Below are positions 35,861 to 43,934 of a stretch of 64,000 nt of DNA, in pieces. The notes beneath the pieces were generated by a model. That model saw only the letters and a program-made list of their open reading frames with translations, had not been told where the DNA came from and made no database searches. Both the position numbers and the translations under genes were made by a program. This DNA comes from Cupriavidus nantongensis (GTDB taxonomy: Bacteria > Pseudomonadota > Gammaproteobacteria > Burkholderiales > Burkholderiaceae). The stretch covers positions 1,426,001-1,490,000 of the forward strand of contig NZ_CP014844.1 of the NCBI RefSeq assembly GCF_001598055.1, given 5' to 3'. Every line of letters starts with the position of its first letter. The first letter of the stretch is position 1.

Positions 35861-36586
35861 TCAGGCGGTCCATTCCTGCATGGGGTTGCAGGCCAGATAG
35901 CGGCGCGGCTCGCCGATGCCGAGCCGTGCGCGCGCCGCGTCGATCGGTTCGTGCAGCAGCTTCTCGTAATCCTCGCCCAGCAGCCAGCTGGCGCGGCGGC
36001 CCAGCCGGTAGCCCTCCAGCACGGCGCGCGCAAAGGCCAGGCTGCCGGTCACGCGCAGGCTCTTCAGCGACGCCGCGATGGCGATGATGGCCCAGCCCCT
36101 GCCGCCCGTCTGCGCATAGCTGAACGCCACCAGCGCGGCTTCGCCCAGGCTTTCGTCGGCGCGGTAGCCGGTCAGCACGTGCCAGATATCGTGGATATCG
36201 CGCGTGCGCCGGCCGAACCACAGGTAGGCGTCCTCGAGCACCGGCTCCTGGTCCAGGTTCGACACCTTGGCCAGGCCGTCCGCGCTGTATCCGGTCTGTT
36301 CGAGAAAGGCGCGATAGGCGGCGCCGACCGTGCCCGGCGCGAAGCGCGCCACGTAAGCGGGATCGGACAGGCGTTCGGCGAGTTCGATGCGCTGGTAGAC
36401 CATGCGGCGCCCGTCGTGCGTGGCCAGCAGGCGGCTGAAGTTGCGCGGCATCGACGGGCCGTTGAGCGCGCGCATGATGCGGAATACCTGCTCGGTGTCG
36501 TTGCCGTCCGCCATCAGCTTGCGCACGGCGCGCAATGCGGCGAAGAGATCCTGCTTGTAGGGGTTGGAAGCGGTCGCGGTGGTCAT
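35861..36586 (-). CDS. COQ4-family ubiquinone biosynthesis protein
   Basis: COQ4 proteins take part in ubiquinone ring modification and carry a metal motif HDxxH-x11-E. The 241-residue protein has DIHDIWHVLTGYRADESLGE, which contains the motif, plus the conserved WLLGEDYEKLLHEP near the end. GGGAG lies about 8 bases before the ATG at 36586. It is 16 bases downstream of the alpha/beta hydrolase on the same strand, so it is likely the last gene of the monooxygenase-hydrolase-coq4 transcript. Whether it replaces or supplements other Coq steps in this organism is unknown. Confidence 0.88.
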   Translation of the reverse strand: MTTATASNPYKQDLFAALRAVRKLMADGNDTEQVFRIMRALNGPSMPRNFSRLLATHDGRRMVYQRIELAERLSDPAYVARFAPGTVGAAYRAFLEQTGYSADGLAKVSNLDQEPVLEDAYLWFGRRTRDIHDIWHVLTGYRADESLGEAALVAFSYAQTGGRGWAIIAIAASLKSLRVTGSLAFARAVLEGYRLGRRASWLLGEDYEKLLHEPIDAARARLGIGEPRRYLACNPMQEWTA

Positions 36587-36602
36587 GGGCGGTCTCCCTG
36601 GA

Positions 36603-37586
36603 TCAAGCGAATTGACGCGGCCGCGGCGAGGGCACTTGCATCTGCGCCGCGGCGGCACGCACGAAGTCGACAGTGGTATCGATCGCGGTCACCGGCAGCA
36701 TATGCCCGCCGTTGACCAGCGTCAGCGTGGCGCCCGGCACCCTGGCCACCAGCGCTTCGCCATGTTCGGCAAAGTCCAGGATGCGGTCGTCGCGGCCGAA
36801 CAGCACGCTGACCGGCACGCGCAGCGTGCCGTAGTTGGGCAGCAGCGCCGGCAGGCTGTGCGCGGCGCCGATCAGGTCTTCCGACGCCGCCAGGAAATGG
36901 CGCGGGCGCAAGGCCAGCAGGCCGCCGCCGCGGGTCGGGAAGTCGTCCGGCACCGGGTCGGGGCCGAATACGATGTCCATGACCTCGGCGCGATGGCGGA
37001 TCGACATCGGCACCACCAGGGTCCACGCCAGCAGCCAGCGCTGCCATGCGCGCGGCACGGTCATGGCCCTGAACACCGGCGAGATCTCCCTGGGCGGATG
37101 CGTCAGCGGCGCGATCAGCGCCAGGCCGCCGACGCGTTCCGGGTGCCGGATCGCCAGTGCCAGCGCGATGGCGCCGCCCAGCGAATGGCCCACCACCAGT
37201 GGCCGTTCCAGGCCCAGCCGGTCGCACAGCGCGGCGAGCGCGTCGGCCTGCGCGGGCAGGTCGGCGGCGCTGCCCGGCGTGCGCGTGGAATGGCCAGCGC
37301 CGGGACGGTCGACGGCGATGACGCGGAAGCTCTCGGCCAGCGGCGCGATCATGCCGTAGCCGAAGTTCTCGAGCTGGCCCGACAGGCCGTGCACCAGCAG
37401 CAGCGCCGGGCCTTGCCCGCGCTCGACCACATGCAGCCGCGCGCCGGGCACGTCCACAAAGCGGCCCGGCGGCGGCATCGCGGCTTCGATGCGCCGGGCG
37501 GTGCGCCACGTGTACAGCCATAGTGCGATGCCGGACAGCAGGAGCAGCGCCAGCAGCACGGCGAGCGCGATGAGCGCGACAGTCAT
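36603..37586 (-). CDS. Alpha/beta hydrolase with an N-terminal membrane anchor
   Basis: The 327-residue protein starts with a transmembrane helix (ALIALAVLLALLLLSGIALWLY) followed by an alpha/beta hydrolase domain: oxyanion HGLSGQ, nucleophile Ser in VVGHSLGGA, acid in FGRDDRI and His in NGGHMLP. Its start overlaps the stop of the upstream monooxygenase gene (ATGA), so the pair is coupled. A Baeyer-Villiger oxygenase makes esters or lactones and a hydrolase would open them, so a shared pathway is plausible; the substrate is unknown. Confidence 0.9.
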   Translation of the reverse strand: MTVALIALAVLLALLLLSGIALWLYTWRTARRIEAAMPPPGRFVDVPGARLHVVERGQGPALLLVHGLSGQLENFGYGMIAPLAESFRVIAVDRPGAGHSTRTPGSAADLPAQADALAALCDRLGLERPLVVGHSLGGAIALALAIRHPERVGGLALIAPLTHPPREISPVFRAMTVPRAWQRWLLAWTLVVPMSIRHRAEVMDIVFGPDPVPDDFPTRGGGLLALRPRHFLAASEDLIGAAHSLPALLPNYGTLRVPVSVLFGRDDRILDFAEHGEALVARVPGATLTLVNGGHMLPVTAIDTTVDFVRAAAAQMQVPSPRPRQFA

Positions 37587-39145
37587 GGCTGCACCTCGCT
37601 GGCGGCGACCGCTGCGACGGTGTTGGCGCCGGTTGCCTCGTGCGCGTTGCGCGGCTCGCGCAGCGGCAGTGGCGCGCCGAACTGCAGCACGCCATCGGCG
37701 ATGCGTCCGTGCCGTATCGTCAGTAGGTCTTTCAGGTAGTTCTGGTGCACGCGCCACGGCTTGCGGTCGCCCTGGCGCGGCAGCACGCCGGCGGCGCGCT
37801 GCACATAGCCCGAGGTGAAATCGAGGAACGGCGTCGGCTGCACCGCGGCGGGCGCGCGCGGCACCGCGATGCGATGGCCATGGCGGTCCATGTGGCGCAG
37901 CAGGCGGCAGACGTATTCGGCGGTCAGGTCGGCCTTGAGCGTCCACGAGGCGTTGGTGTAGCCGAACGCCAGCACCAGGTTGGGCACGTCGCTGAGCATC
38001 ATGCCCTTGTAGGCCAGGCAGTCGGCGGGGCGGCGCAGCTGGCCATCGACGGTGAGCGCAATGTCGCCCAGCATGTTCAGCTTCAGCCCGGTGGCTGTCA
38101 CCACGATGTCCGCGTCGAGCGACTTGCCGCTGGCCAGCTCGATGCCGTGTTCGGTGAAGCGCCTGATGGTGTCGGTCACCACCGAGGCGCGGCCGTCGCG
38201 CAGCGCGCGGAACAGGTCGCCGTCGGGCACCAGGCACAGACGCTGGTCCCAGGGCTTGTAGCGCGGCGTGAAATGCGTCGCCACGTCGAAGCCCGCCGGC
38301 AGCTGCGCGGCGGCCATGCCGACCAGGCGCGCCTTGACGCGTTCCGGCCGGCGCCGCGCCAGCTGGAAGAAGGTCATGCCGAGCAGCACGTTCTTCCAGC
38401 GCGTGGCGGTGTAGGCCAGCCGCTCCGGCAGCACGCGCCGCAGGGTGCGCGCAATGGCGTCTTCGCCGGGGCGCGACACGATATAGGTGGGCGAGCGCTG
38501 CAGCATGGTCACGTGCGCCGCGCGGCCGGCCATCGCCGGCACCAGCGTGACCGCGGTGGCGCCGCTGCCGATCACCACCACGCGCTTGCCGGCGTAGTCC
38601 AGCGACTCGTCCCAGAACTGCGGATGCACGATGCGGCCGCGAAAACGGTCCTCGCCGTCGAACGCGGGACGATGCCCCTCGGCATAGCTGTAGTAGCCGG
38701 CGCAGACATAGAGCAGGCGCGCGCGCAGCCGCACCCGGCTGCCGTCGGCGCTGCGGTCGGCTTCGACGGTCCAGCATGCGTCGGCGCTGTCCCACGCCGC
38801 ACTGACCACGCGGTGGCCGAAGCGGATCTGGCGCGTGATGCCGGCTTCCGTGGCGGTCTCGCGGATATAGGCGCGGATCGACGGACCGTCGGCGATGGCC
38901 CTGGCGCCGCGCCAGGGCTTGAAGCGGTAGCCCAGCGTGTACATGTCCGAGTCCGAGCGGATGCCGGGGTAGCGGAACAGGTCCCAGGTGCCGCCGATGG
39001 CGTCGCGCGCCTCGAGGATGGCGTAGCGCTTGCCGGGGCAGCGCCGTTGCAGCTGGCGCGCCGCGCCGATGCCGGACAGGCCGGCGCCCACGATCAGCAC
39101 ATCGAGAACTGCGTCATCGGAACTGGCATCGCGCATGGGGGGCAT
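37583..39145 (-). CDS. Flavin monooxygenase, Baeyer-Villiger type
   Basis: The 520-residue protein has the FAD Rossmann motif GAGLSGIGAA, the FMO/BVMO segment GGTWDLFRYPG, an NADPH Rossmann motif GSGATA, and DIVVTATGL. The motif GRIVHPQFWDE sits where the BVMO fingerprint FxGxxxHxxxW is expected: RFRGRIVHPQFW. It would oxidise ketones or aldehydes to esters, or N/S atoms. The start at 39145 (or 39136) is chosen as the first Met near the Rossmann fold; an extension to 39232 would cross the operator. It is co-transcribed with the hydrolase and divergent from a TetR gene. Confidence 0.88.
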   Translation of the reverse strand: MPPMRDASSDDAVLDVLIVGAGLSGIGAARQLQRRCPGKRYAILEARDAIGGTWDLFRYPGIRSDSDMYTLGYRFKPWRGARAIADGPSIRAYIRETATEAGITRQIRFGHRVVSAAWDSADACWTVEADRSADGSRVRLRARLLYVCAGYYSYAEGHRPAFDGEDRFRGRIVHPQFWDESLDYAGKRVVVIGSGATAVTLVPAMAGRAAHVTMLQRSPTYIVSRPGEDAIARTLRRVLPERLAYTATRWKNVLLGMTFFQLARRRPERVKARLVGMAAAQLPAGFDVATHFTPRYKPWDQRLCLVPDGDLFRALRDGRASVVTDTIRRFTEHGIELASGKSLDADIVVTATGLKLNMLGDIALTVDGQLRRPADCLAYKGMMLSDVPNLVLAFGYTNASWTLKADLTAEYVCRLLRHMDRHGHRIAVPRAPAAVQPTPFLDFTSGYVQRAAGVLPRQGDRKPWRVHQNYLKDLLTIRHGRIADGVLQFGAPLPLREPRNAHEATGANTVAAVAASEVQP

Positions 39146-39158
39146 CCGGTCAGTGACA

Positions 39159-39184
39159 CTTCTGACAACATAGATTGTCAGAAG
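39159..39184. promoter_or_regulatory. Perfect palindromic operator between monooxygenase and TetR genes
   Basis: CTTCTGACAA (39159-39168) and TTGTCAGAAG (39175-39184) are exact inverted repeats of 10 bases around a 6-base centre. The site lies 14 bases from the monooxygenase start and 38 from the TetR start, where a TetR dimer would block both promoters. The adjacent TetR protein is the natural binder; this is inferred from arrangement. Confidence 0.82.
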
Positions 39185-39221
39185 CGATCCGGCAAGTTTC
39201 GTGACCATAGGGAATGCCATA

Positions 39222-39911
39222 ATGGCGCGCATGACCCCCGAGCTGACCCCCGCGCGCCGCTATCGTGGCGCCGAAGCCGAAGAGCGCCGTGCCCAGCGCC
39301 GCGCGCAACTGATTGCCGCGGCCGTGCAGGTCTACGGCGAGCGCGGTTACCAGAACGCCACCGTCAAGGCAGTGTGCGAGGCCGCGGGCCTGACCGAGCG
39401 CTATTTCTACGAGTCATTCGCCAACAGCGAGGCCTTGCTGCTGGCATCGTTTCAAACGGTGACGCAGCGCCTGCTGCACACCCTGGCGCAGGCGGGCGAG
39501 GCCGCCGGCAACGACGGCGCGCAACGGGCGCTGGCGATGCTGCGCGCCTACTTCGGCGCGCTGCAGCGCGAACCGCGCTCGGCGCGGGTGTTCCTGGTGG
39601 AAATCCGCGGCGTCAGCAAGCTGGTCGACGGCGCGCTGGCCGATTCGCTGGATGAATTCGGCGGGTTGCTGGCGCAGGCGCTGCTGCCGCCGGGACGCGA
39701 GCGCGATCCGCTGCTGACGGCGGGCGTCGCGGGCGGCGTGGTCCACCTTGCGGTGCGCTGGATCCGCCACGGCTACAGCCCCGATGTCGACGTGGTCGCG
39801 CGCACCGCGCTGCAACTGGCGCTGGTGCTGGCGCATCCGTCCGACCCGGCGCCCGACCCGGCACCTGACCTGGCAGCGGCTACAGCTGCGGCGCCGGGGT
39901 TTTCTCCCTGA
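39222..39911 (+). CDS. TetR-family repressor of the monooxygenase operon
   Basis: The 229-residue protein has the TetR helix-turn-helix at its start (LIAAAVQVYGERGYQNATVKAVCEAAGLTERYFY, recognised from AGLTERYFYESFANSEALL) and a ligand-binding C-terminal domain. GGGA at 39210-39213 lies 8 bases before the ATG at 39222. It is divergent from the monooxygenase-hydrolase-coq4 genes with a perfect palindrome between, so it most likely represses them until a small molecule binds. Its 3' end overlaps the convergent nth gene by 32 bases. Confidence 0.92.
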   Translation: MARMTPELTPARRYRGAEAEERRAQRRAQLIAAAVQVYGERGYQNATVKAVCEAAGLTERYFYESFANSEALLLASFQTVTQRLLHTLAQAGEAAGNDGAQRALAMLRAYFGALQREPRSARVFLVEIRGVSKLVDGALADSLDEFGGLLAQALLPPGRERDPLLTAGVAGGVVHLAVRWIRHGYSPDVDVVARTALQLALVLAHPSDPAPDPAPDLAAATAAAPGFSP

Positions 39912-40524
39912 ACTCGCACAGCGTTTCAATCGCGCAGTGCCAGCATTCCGGCTTGCGCGCCTTGCACACGTAGCGGCCGTGCAGGATCAGCCAGTGATGG
40001 GCGTCGTGCAGGAACTCATGCGGCACGCACTTGAGCAGCTTCTGCTCGACGATGTCGACGTTCTTGCCCGGCGCCAGGCCGGTGCGGTTGGAGACGCGAA
40101 AGATATGCGTGTCGACCGCGATGGTGGGCTGGCCGAACGCGGTATTGAGCACCACGTTGGCGGTCTTGCGGCCCACGCCCGGCAGCGCCTCCAGCGCTTC
40201 GCGCTCCGCCGGCACCTTGCCGCCATGGCGCTCGACCAGGATGCGGCAGGTCTCGATCACATGCCTGGCCTTGGTCTTGTAAAGGCCGATGGTCTTGATG
40301 TATTCGCTCAGCCCGGCTTCGCCCAGTTCCAGCATCTGCTGCGGGGTATGCGCGACCGGGAACAGCCGGCGCGTGGCCTTGTTCACGCCCACGTCGGTGG
40401 CCTGCGCCGACAGCAGCACGGCGATCAGCAGCTCGAACGGCGAGCTGTACTCCAGTTCCGTGGTCGGGGCCGGATTGACTTCGCGCAGCGTCTCGAAGAT
40501 GGCACGGCACTTGGCAGCGTTCAT
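39880..40524 (-). CDS. Endonuclease III (Nth)
   Basis: Nth removes oxidised pyrimidines and nicks the abasic site. The 214-residue protein has the helix-hairpin-helix [13 protein letters not shown] with the catalytic Lys, the catalytic Asp in [16 protein letters not shown], and a [4Fe-4S] cluster motif C-x6-C-x2-C-x5-C ([17 protein letters not shown]). Its ATG overlaps the stop of the rnfB-like gene (ATGA). The Fe-S cluster depends on the isc system encoded at 50.9 kb. Its end overlaps the convergent TetR gene. Confidence 0.96.
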   Translation of the reverse strand: MNAAKCRAIFETLREVNPAPTTELEYSSPFELLIAVLLSAQATDVGVNKATRRLFPVAHTPQQMLELGEAGLSEYIKTIGLYKTKARHVIETCRILVERHGGKVPAEREALEALPGVGRKTANVVLNTAFGQPTIAVDTHIFRVSNRTGLAPGKNVDIVEQKLLKCVPHEFLHDAHHWLILHGRYVCKARKPECWHCAIETLCEFREKTPAPQL

Positions 40525-41354
40525 GATGCTTTTTTCGGGTCGATGGCCGGGTCCTGCGCGGTATCGGGATCGGCCTGCGGCGTCAGCCCGGCGCGCGCGC
40601 GGCGCGCTTCGGCGGCGTCGATCTGCGCCTGCACCGCGGCCGACACGTTGTCGGTATTGCGCGGCCGTGCGGCCTGCTGCTTCTGCCGCGCGCGTTCGAT
40701 CGCGGCCTGGATGATGGCGCGCTTGCGTTCCTGCGCGGCGCGCTCGGCGTCGTTCTCCGGTGCCTCGGCCTGGACCGCGGCGAGCTTGGCGGCGGCCTTG
40801 GCGGCCAGGCGCGCATCGTTTTCCTCGCGCTCGCGCACCAGCCGCGCGTTGCGCGCCAGGTAGCGCGCCTGCGCGGCATCGGCCTGCGTCTGCGACCACG
40901 CGTCCCAGCCGGTGCGCGTGCCGGTGACGGGGACCATGTCGATGCAGTCGACCGGGCAGGGCGGCACGCACAGGTCGCAGCCGGTGCACAGCTCGGGGAT
41001 CACGGTATGCATCTGCTTGGCGGCGCCGGCGATGGCGTCGACCGGGCAGGCCTGGATGCAGAGCGTGCAGCCGATGCACAGGCTCTCGTCGATGCGGGCG
41101 AGCGCGCGCGGCTGCTCGCTGCCGCGCTCCGGGTCGAGCGGCAGCGGTTCGGTGCCGAGCAGCGCGGCCAGGCGCGCGATGCCCTGCGCGCCGCCGGGCG
41201 GACAACGGTTGCAGGCGGCCGCGCCGCTGGCCATGGCCTCGGCATAAGGGCGGCAGCCGCTGAAGCCGCACTTGGTGCACTGGGTCTGCGGCAGCAGCGC
41301 CTCGAGACGGTCAGCGAGGGACTTGACGGCGGGATTCACGACAACGGACAGCAA
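40521..41354 (-). CDS. RnfB-like iron-sulfur protein without a membrane anchor
   Basis: The 277-residue protein has an N-terminal [4Fe-4S] domain ([15 protein letters not shown] ... CNRCPPGG) and two ferredoxin-type clusters, [14 protein letters not shown] and [14 protein letters not shown], as in RnfB. The usual N-terminal membrane helix is absent, and the C-terminal 110 residues are a charged Ala/Arg/Glu-rich likely coiled coil. No other rnf gene is nearby. The start is uncertain: TTG at 41354 or GTG at 41339. In enterobacteria nth follows the rsx/rnf operon, so this pair keeps a remnant of that order. Role: electron transfer, partner unknown. Confidence 0.85.
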   Translation of the reverse strand: MLSVVVNPAVKSLADRLEALLPQTQCTKCGFSGCRPYAEAMASGAAACNRCPPGGAQGIARLAALLGTEPLPLDPERGSEQPRALARIDESLCIGCTLCIQACPVDAIAGAAKQMHTVIPELCTGCDLCVPPCPVDCIDMVPVTGTRTGWDAWSQTQADAAQARYLARNARLVREREENDARLAAKAAAKLAAVQAEAPENDAERAAQERKRAIIQAAIERARQKQQAARPRNTDNVSAAVQAQIDAAEARRARAGLTPQADPDTAQDPAIDPKKAS

Positions 41355-41669
41355 TTCAGGGGGACAAGAGCGGGGTCAAAAACCAGCGCCAGCGCTTCAC
41401 GGCGCGGCGCGGCCTCGGGCAAAGCACGAAATTTGCGCGATGCTGTGAGCGGTTGGCGACATAACGGCGGCCCTTACGGGGCGGACAATGTGCTGGCGAC
41501 CCCCTTCGGCACCTTCCGCACCGGGGTCTCTGCGGACCCTGCGGTTTTCGCGCCGCAAGGATTATCCCCGATTTCGCCGGCGGACAGAAACGGCGATGAT
41601 GCGCGTCGCGCGGCCGGATTGCCGCATTCCGGCCTGTGCCATAATCCGCGCAACGATCGACCACACCTC
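41355..41669. other. Intergenic region between rnfB and a TetR gene
   Basis: No convincing gene is seen: a 102-codon minus-strand frame is Arg/Pro-rich without a ribosome binding site. The region must hold the divergent promoters. CATAAT at 41640-41645 is a possible -10 element for the TetR gene, with a weak TTGCCG upstream at a short 15-base spacing. No palindromic operator stands out. Confidence 0.4.
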
Positions 41670-42305
41670 ATGTCAACAGAGCCCAAGACCAAACGCGACC
41701 CGGAAGGGACGCGCCGACGCATCCTCGCTGCGGCCACCGAGGAATTCGCCAAGGGTGGTCTGGCCGGCGCCCGCGTCGACCAGATTGCCCGGCGCGCGGA
41801 AACCAACGAGCGCATGCTGTATTACTACTACGGCAGCAAGGAGGGCCTGTTCCTGGCGGTGCTGGAGAAGCAATACGCCAACTTCCGCGCCGCCGAAGAG
41901 CAGCTGCACCTGGTCGACGAAGACCCGGTCGAGGGCGTGCGCACGCTGGCCCGCTTCGTCTGGGACTGGTACTACGAGCACCCCGAGTTCATCCGCCTGG
42001 TCAACAGCGAGAACCTGCACGAGGCGCGGCACCTGAAGAAGTCGTCGCAACTGCAGCAGCTGATCAACCCGGTGGTCGACGTGCTCGCCGACGTGATCCG
42101 GCGCGGCCAGCAGCAGGGACTGTTCCGCGACCAGATCGACGTGCCGCAGTTCTACCTGACGATTTCCGCGCTGGGCTACTACGTGCTGTCGAACCGCTAC
42201 ACCATCAGCGCCGTGATCGGCCGCGACGTGGCGTCGCAGCAGGAGCACGAGCGCTTTGCCGAACTGCACATCGACATGCTGCTGAGCTACCTGAAGAAGC
42301 CTTGA
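41670..42305 (+). CDS. TetR-family transcription regulator
   Basis: The 211-residue protein has a standard TetR DNA-binding start (TRRRILAAATEEFAKGGLAGARVDQIARRAETNERMLYYYYGSKEGLFLAVLE, recognised from VDQIARRAETNERMLYYYYG) and a TetR C-terminal domain of the type seen in CgmR/RutR-like regulators. It stands alone, divergent from rnfB and convergent with phaZ, so its targets cannot be inferred from the neighbourhood. The ATG at 41670 fits the family's usual start. Confidence 0.9.
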   Translation: MSTEPKTKRDPEGTRRRILAAATEEFAKGGLAGARVDQIARRAETNERMLYYYYGSKEGLFLAVLEKQYANFRAAEEQLHLVDEDPVEGVRTLARFVWDWYYEHPEFIRLVNSENLHEARHLKKSSQLQQLINPVVDVLADVIRRGQQQGLFRDQIDVPQFYLTISALGYYVLSNRYTISAVIGRDVASQQEHERFAELHIDMLLSYLKKP

Positions 42306-42330
42306 GCCGCCGGCAGCGCGGCCATGCAGA

Positions 42331-42358
42331 AACGCCCGCTTGCGCGGGCGTTCTTCTT
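42331..42358 (+). terminator. Terminator after the TetR gene
   Basis: AACGCCCGC (42331-42339) and GCGGGCGTT (42344-42352) form a 9-bp stem with a TTGC loop, followed by the T-rich CTTCTT. It separates the TetR gene from convergent phaZ, whose stop lies at its end. Confidence 0.8.
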
Positions 42359-43625
42359 ACTTGCTGGCCACGGCCACCGGGGCCTGGTGGTACTTGCGGA
42401 TAAAGTCGCGCAGCTGCGGGTAGATGTCCTCGCGCCAGCGCCGGCCCGAGAAGATCCCGTAGTGGCCGCAACGCTCGGCGTTCAGGTGCTGCTTGCGGTT
42501 TTTCGGGATGCCGGCGCACAGGTCGTGCGCGGCGGCGGTCTGGCCCGCGCCGGAGATATCGTCGAGCTCGCCCTCGATCGTCATCAGCGCGGTGCCCTTG
42601 ATGTCCTGCGGACGCACCGGCTTGCCGTCGATGGCCCAGGTGCCGTTGGCCAGGCGGAATTCCTGGAACACCTCGCGGATGGTGTCGAGGTAGTACTCGG
42701 CGGCCATGTCGAGCACCGCGTTGTATTCGTCGTAGAAGCGCACGTGCGCCTCGGCGTCGTCGGCATCGCCCTCGACCAGGCTCAGGTAGTAGTCATAGTG
42801 CGACGACAGGTGCCGGTCCGGGTTCATCGCGACAAAGCCGGCATGCTGCAAAAAGCCCGGGTAGACGCGGCGGCCGTGGCCGGGGTAGTTGGCCGGCACG
42901 GTGTAGATGACGTTGTTCTCGAACCACTCGTAGGACTTGTTGGTCGCCAGCGAGTTGACCGCGGTCGGGCTTTTGCGCGCGTCGATCGGGCCGCCCATCA
43001 TGGTCATGGTGCGCGGCGTCTTCTCGCCCGCCGACGCCATCAGCGAAATCGCCGCCAGCACCGGTACCGTGGGCTGGCACACCGAGATCACGTGCAGATT
43101 CTCGGCGCCGATATGGCGGATGAATTCCTGGATGTAGTAAATGTAGTCCGACAGGTGGAAGGCGCCTTCCTCGACCGGCACCATGCGCGCGTCGATCCAG
43201 TCGGTGACGTAGACCTTGTGGTCCTGCAGCAGCGTGCGCACGGTGTCGCGCAGCAGCGTGGCGTGGTGGCCCGACAGCGGCGCGGCCACCAGCACCACCG
43301 GCTCGTCCTTGAGCAGCTTGATGGTCTCGGGGTCGTCGGCATAGCGCTTGAAGCGCAGCAGCTTGCAGAAGGGCTTTTCCAGCACGGTCTGCTCGACGAT
43401 GGGGATGTCGCGCCCGTTGGAGCGCACCGACTTGATATCGAACGCCGGTTTTTCGTATTCCTTGCCGAGCCGGTACAGCAGTTCGTAGCCGGCGGCCAGG
43501 CGGGGTGCGCCAGGTACCAGCGACATCGGGCTGAGGGGGTTGGTGAAGGTCTTGGCGGTCGCCTGGGCCCACGCGGTCAGCGGGTGCAGGATCGAGCGCT
43601 GGAACTCATGCAATTGATAGAGCAT
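42357..43625 (-). CDS. Intracellular polyhydroxybutyrate depolymerase PhaZ
   Basis: PhaZ1-type enzymes mobilise stored poly(3-hydroxybutyrate) inside the cell by thiolysis or hydrolysis, using a catalytic Cys rather than Ser. The 422-residue protein has this Cys in ISVCQPTVPVL (about residue 183), with the Asp and His of the triad in LDDISG and CGHYGIFSG regions. Its beginning, MLYQLHEFQRSILHPLTAW, and most of the rest match my memory of C. necator PhaZ1 (about 419 residues), supporting the genus call. The ATG at 43625 is the known start; the frame is open upstream but not coding. Confidence 0.96.
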   Translation of the reverse strand: MLYQLHEFQRSILHPLTAWAQATAKTFTNPLSPMSLVPGAPRLAAGYELLYRLGKEYEKPAFDIKSVRSNGRDIPIVEQTVLEKPFCKLLRFKRYADDPETIKLLKDEPVVLVAAPLSGHHATLLRDTVRTLLQDHKVYVTDWIDARMVPVEEGAFHLSDYIYYIQEFIRHIGAENLHVISVCQPTVPVLAAISLMASAGEKTPRTMTMMGGPIDARKSPTAVNSLATNKSYEWFENNVIYTVPANYPGHGRRVYPGFLQHAGFVAMNPDRHLSSHYDYYLSLVEGDADDAEAHVRFYDEYNAVLDMAAEYYLDTIREVFQEFRLANGTWAIDGKPVRPQDIKGTALMTIEGELDDISGAGQTAAAHDLCAGIPKNRKQHLNAERCGHYGIFSGRRWREDIYPQLRDFIRKYHQAPVAVASK

Positions 43626-43934
43626 GCCGTTTCTGCCTGGTCTTACTGAGGATGCGTACCACCAAGTAACAATGTACTGACAATACACCTTGGATCGCGT
43701 GGCGCCGATTATGCCTGAATCGAACGACCGTGCTAACGATCTTGCTTTGCAGCATATACCTTAAAGTACTTCCGTATGCGCGGAACACAATAAGGCATAG
43801 GCCTGATTTTTCGGTGACAACGTCCTACAACATCGCAAACAAATGCAAAAAGCGGCCGAAGCCGCTTTTTTGCTATTGCTTTGTGATGCGCACGCCAGTT
43901 GCCCGCCGTTGCGGCGCGGCAACTGATGGCGGGG
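43626..43934. other. Region between phaZ and the aminotransferase gene
   Basis: This 309-base stretch is unusually AT-rich for the window. It holds the phaZ promoter region (minus strand) and, at 43846-43871, the terminator of the aminotransferase. Small frames within it have no ribosome binding sites. I see no second gene. Confidence 0.5.
43846..43871 (-). terminator. Terminator of the aminotransferase gene
   Basis: AGCGGC (43851-43856) and GCCGCT (43861-43866) form a 6-bp stem with a 4-base loop, flanked by A and T runs so that on the minus strand it ends in TTTTTG. It lies 64 bases past the aminotransferase stop. Confidence 0.8.

Noticed and set aside
41356..41664. 102-codon minus-strand frame between rnfB and TetR
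   Set aside because: Arg/Pro/Cys-rich low-complexity sequence with no ribosome binding site.
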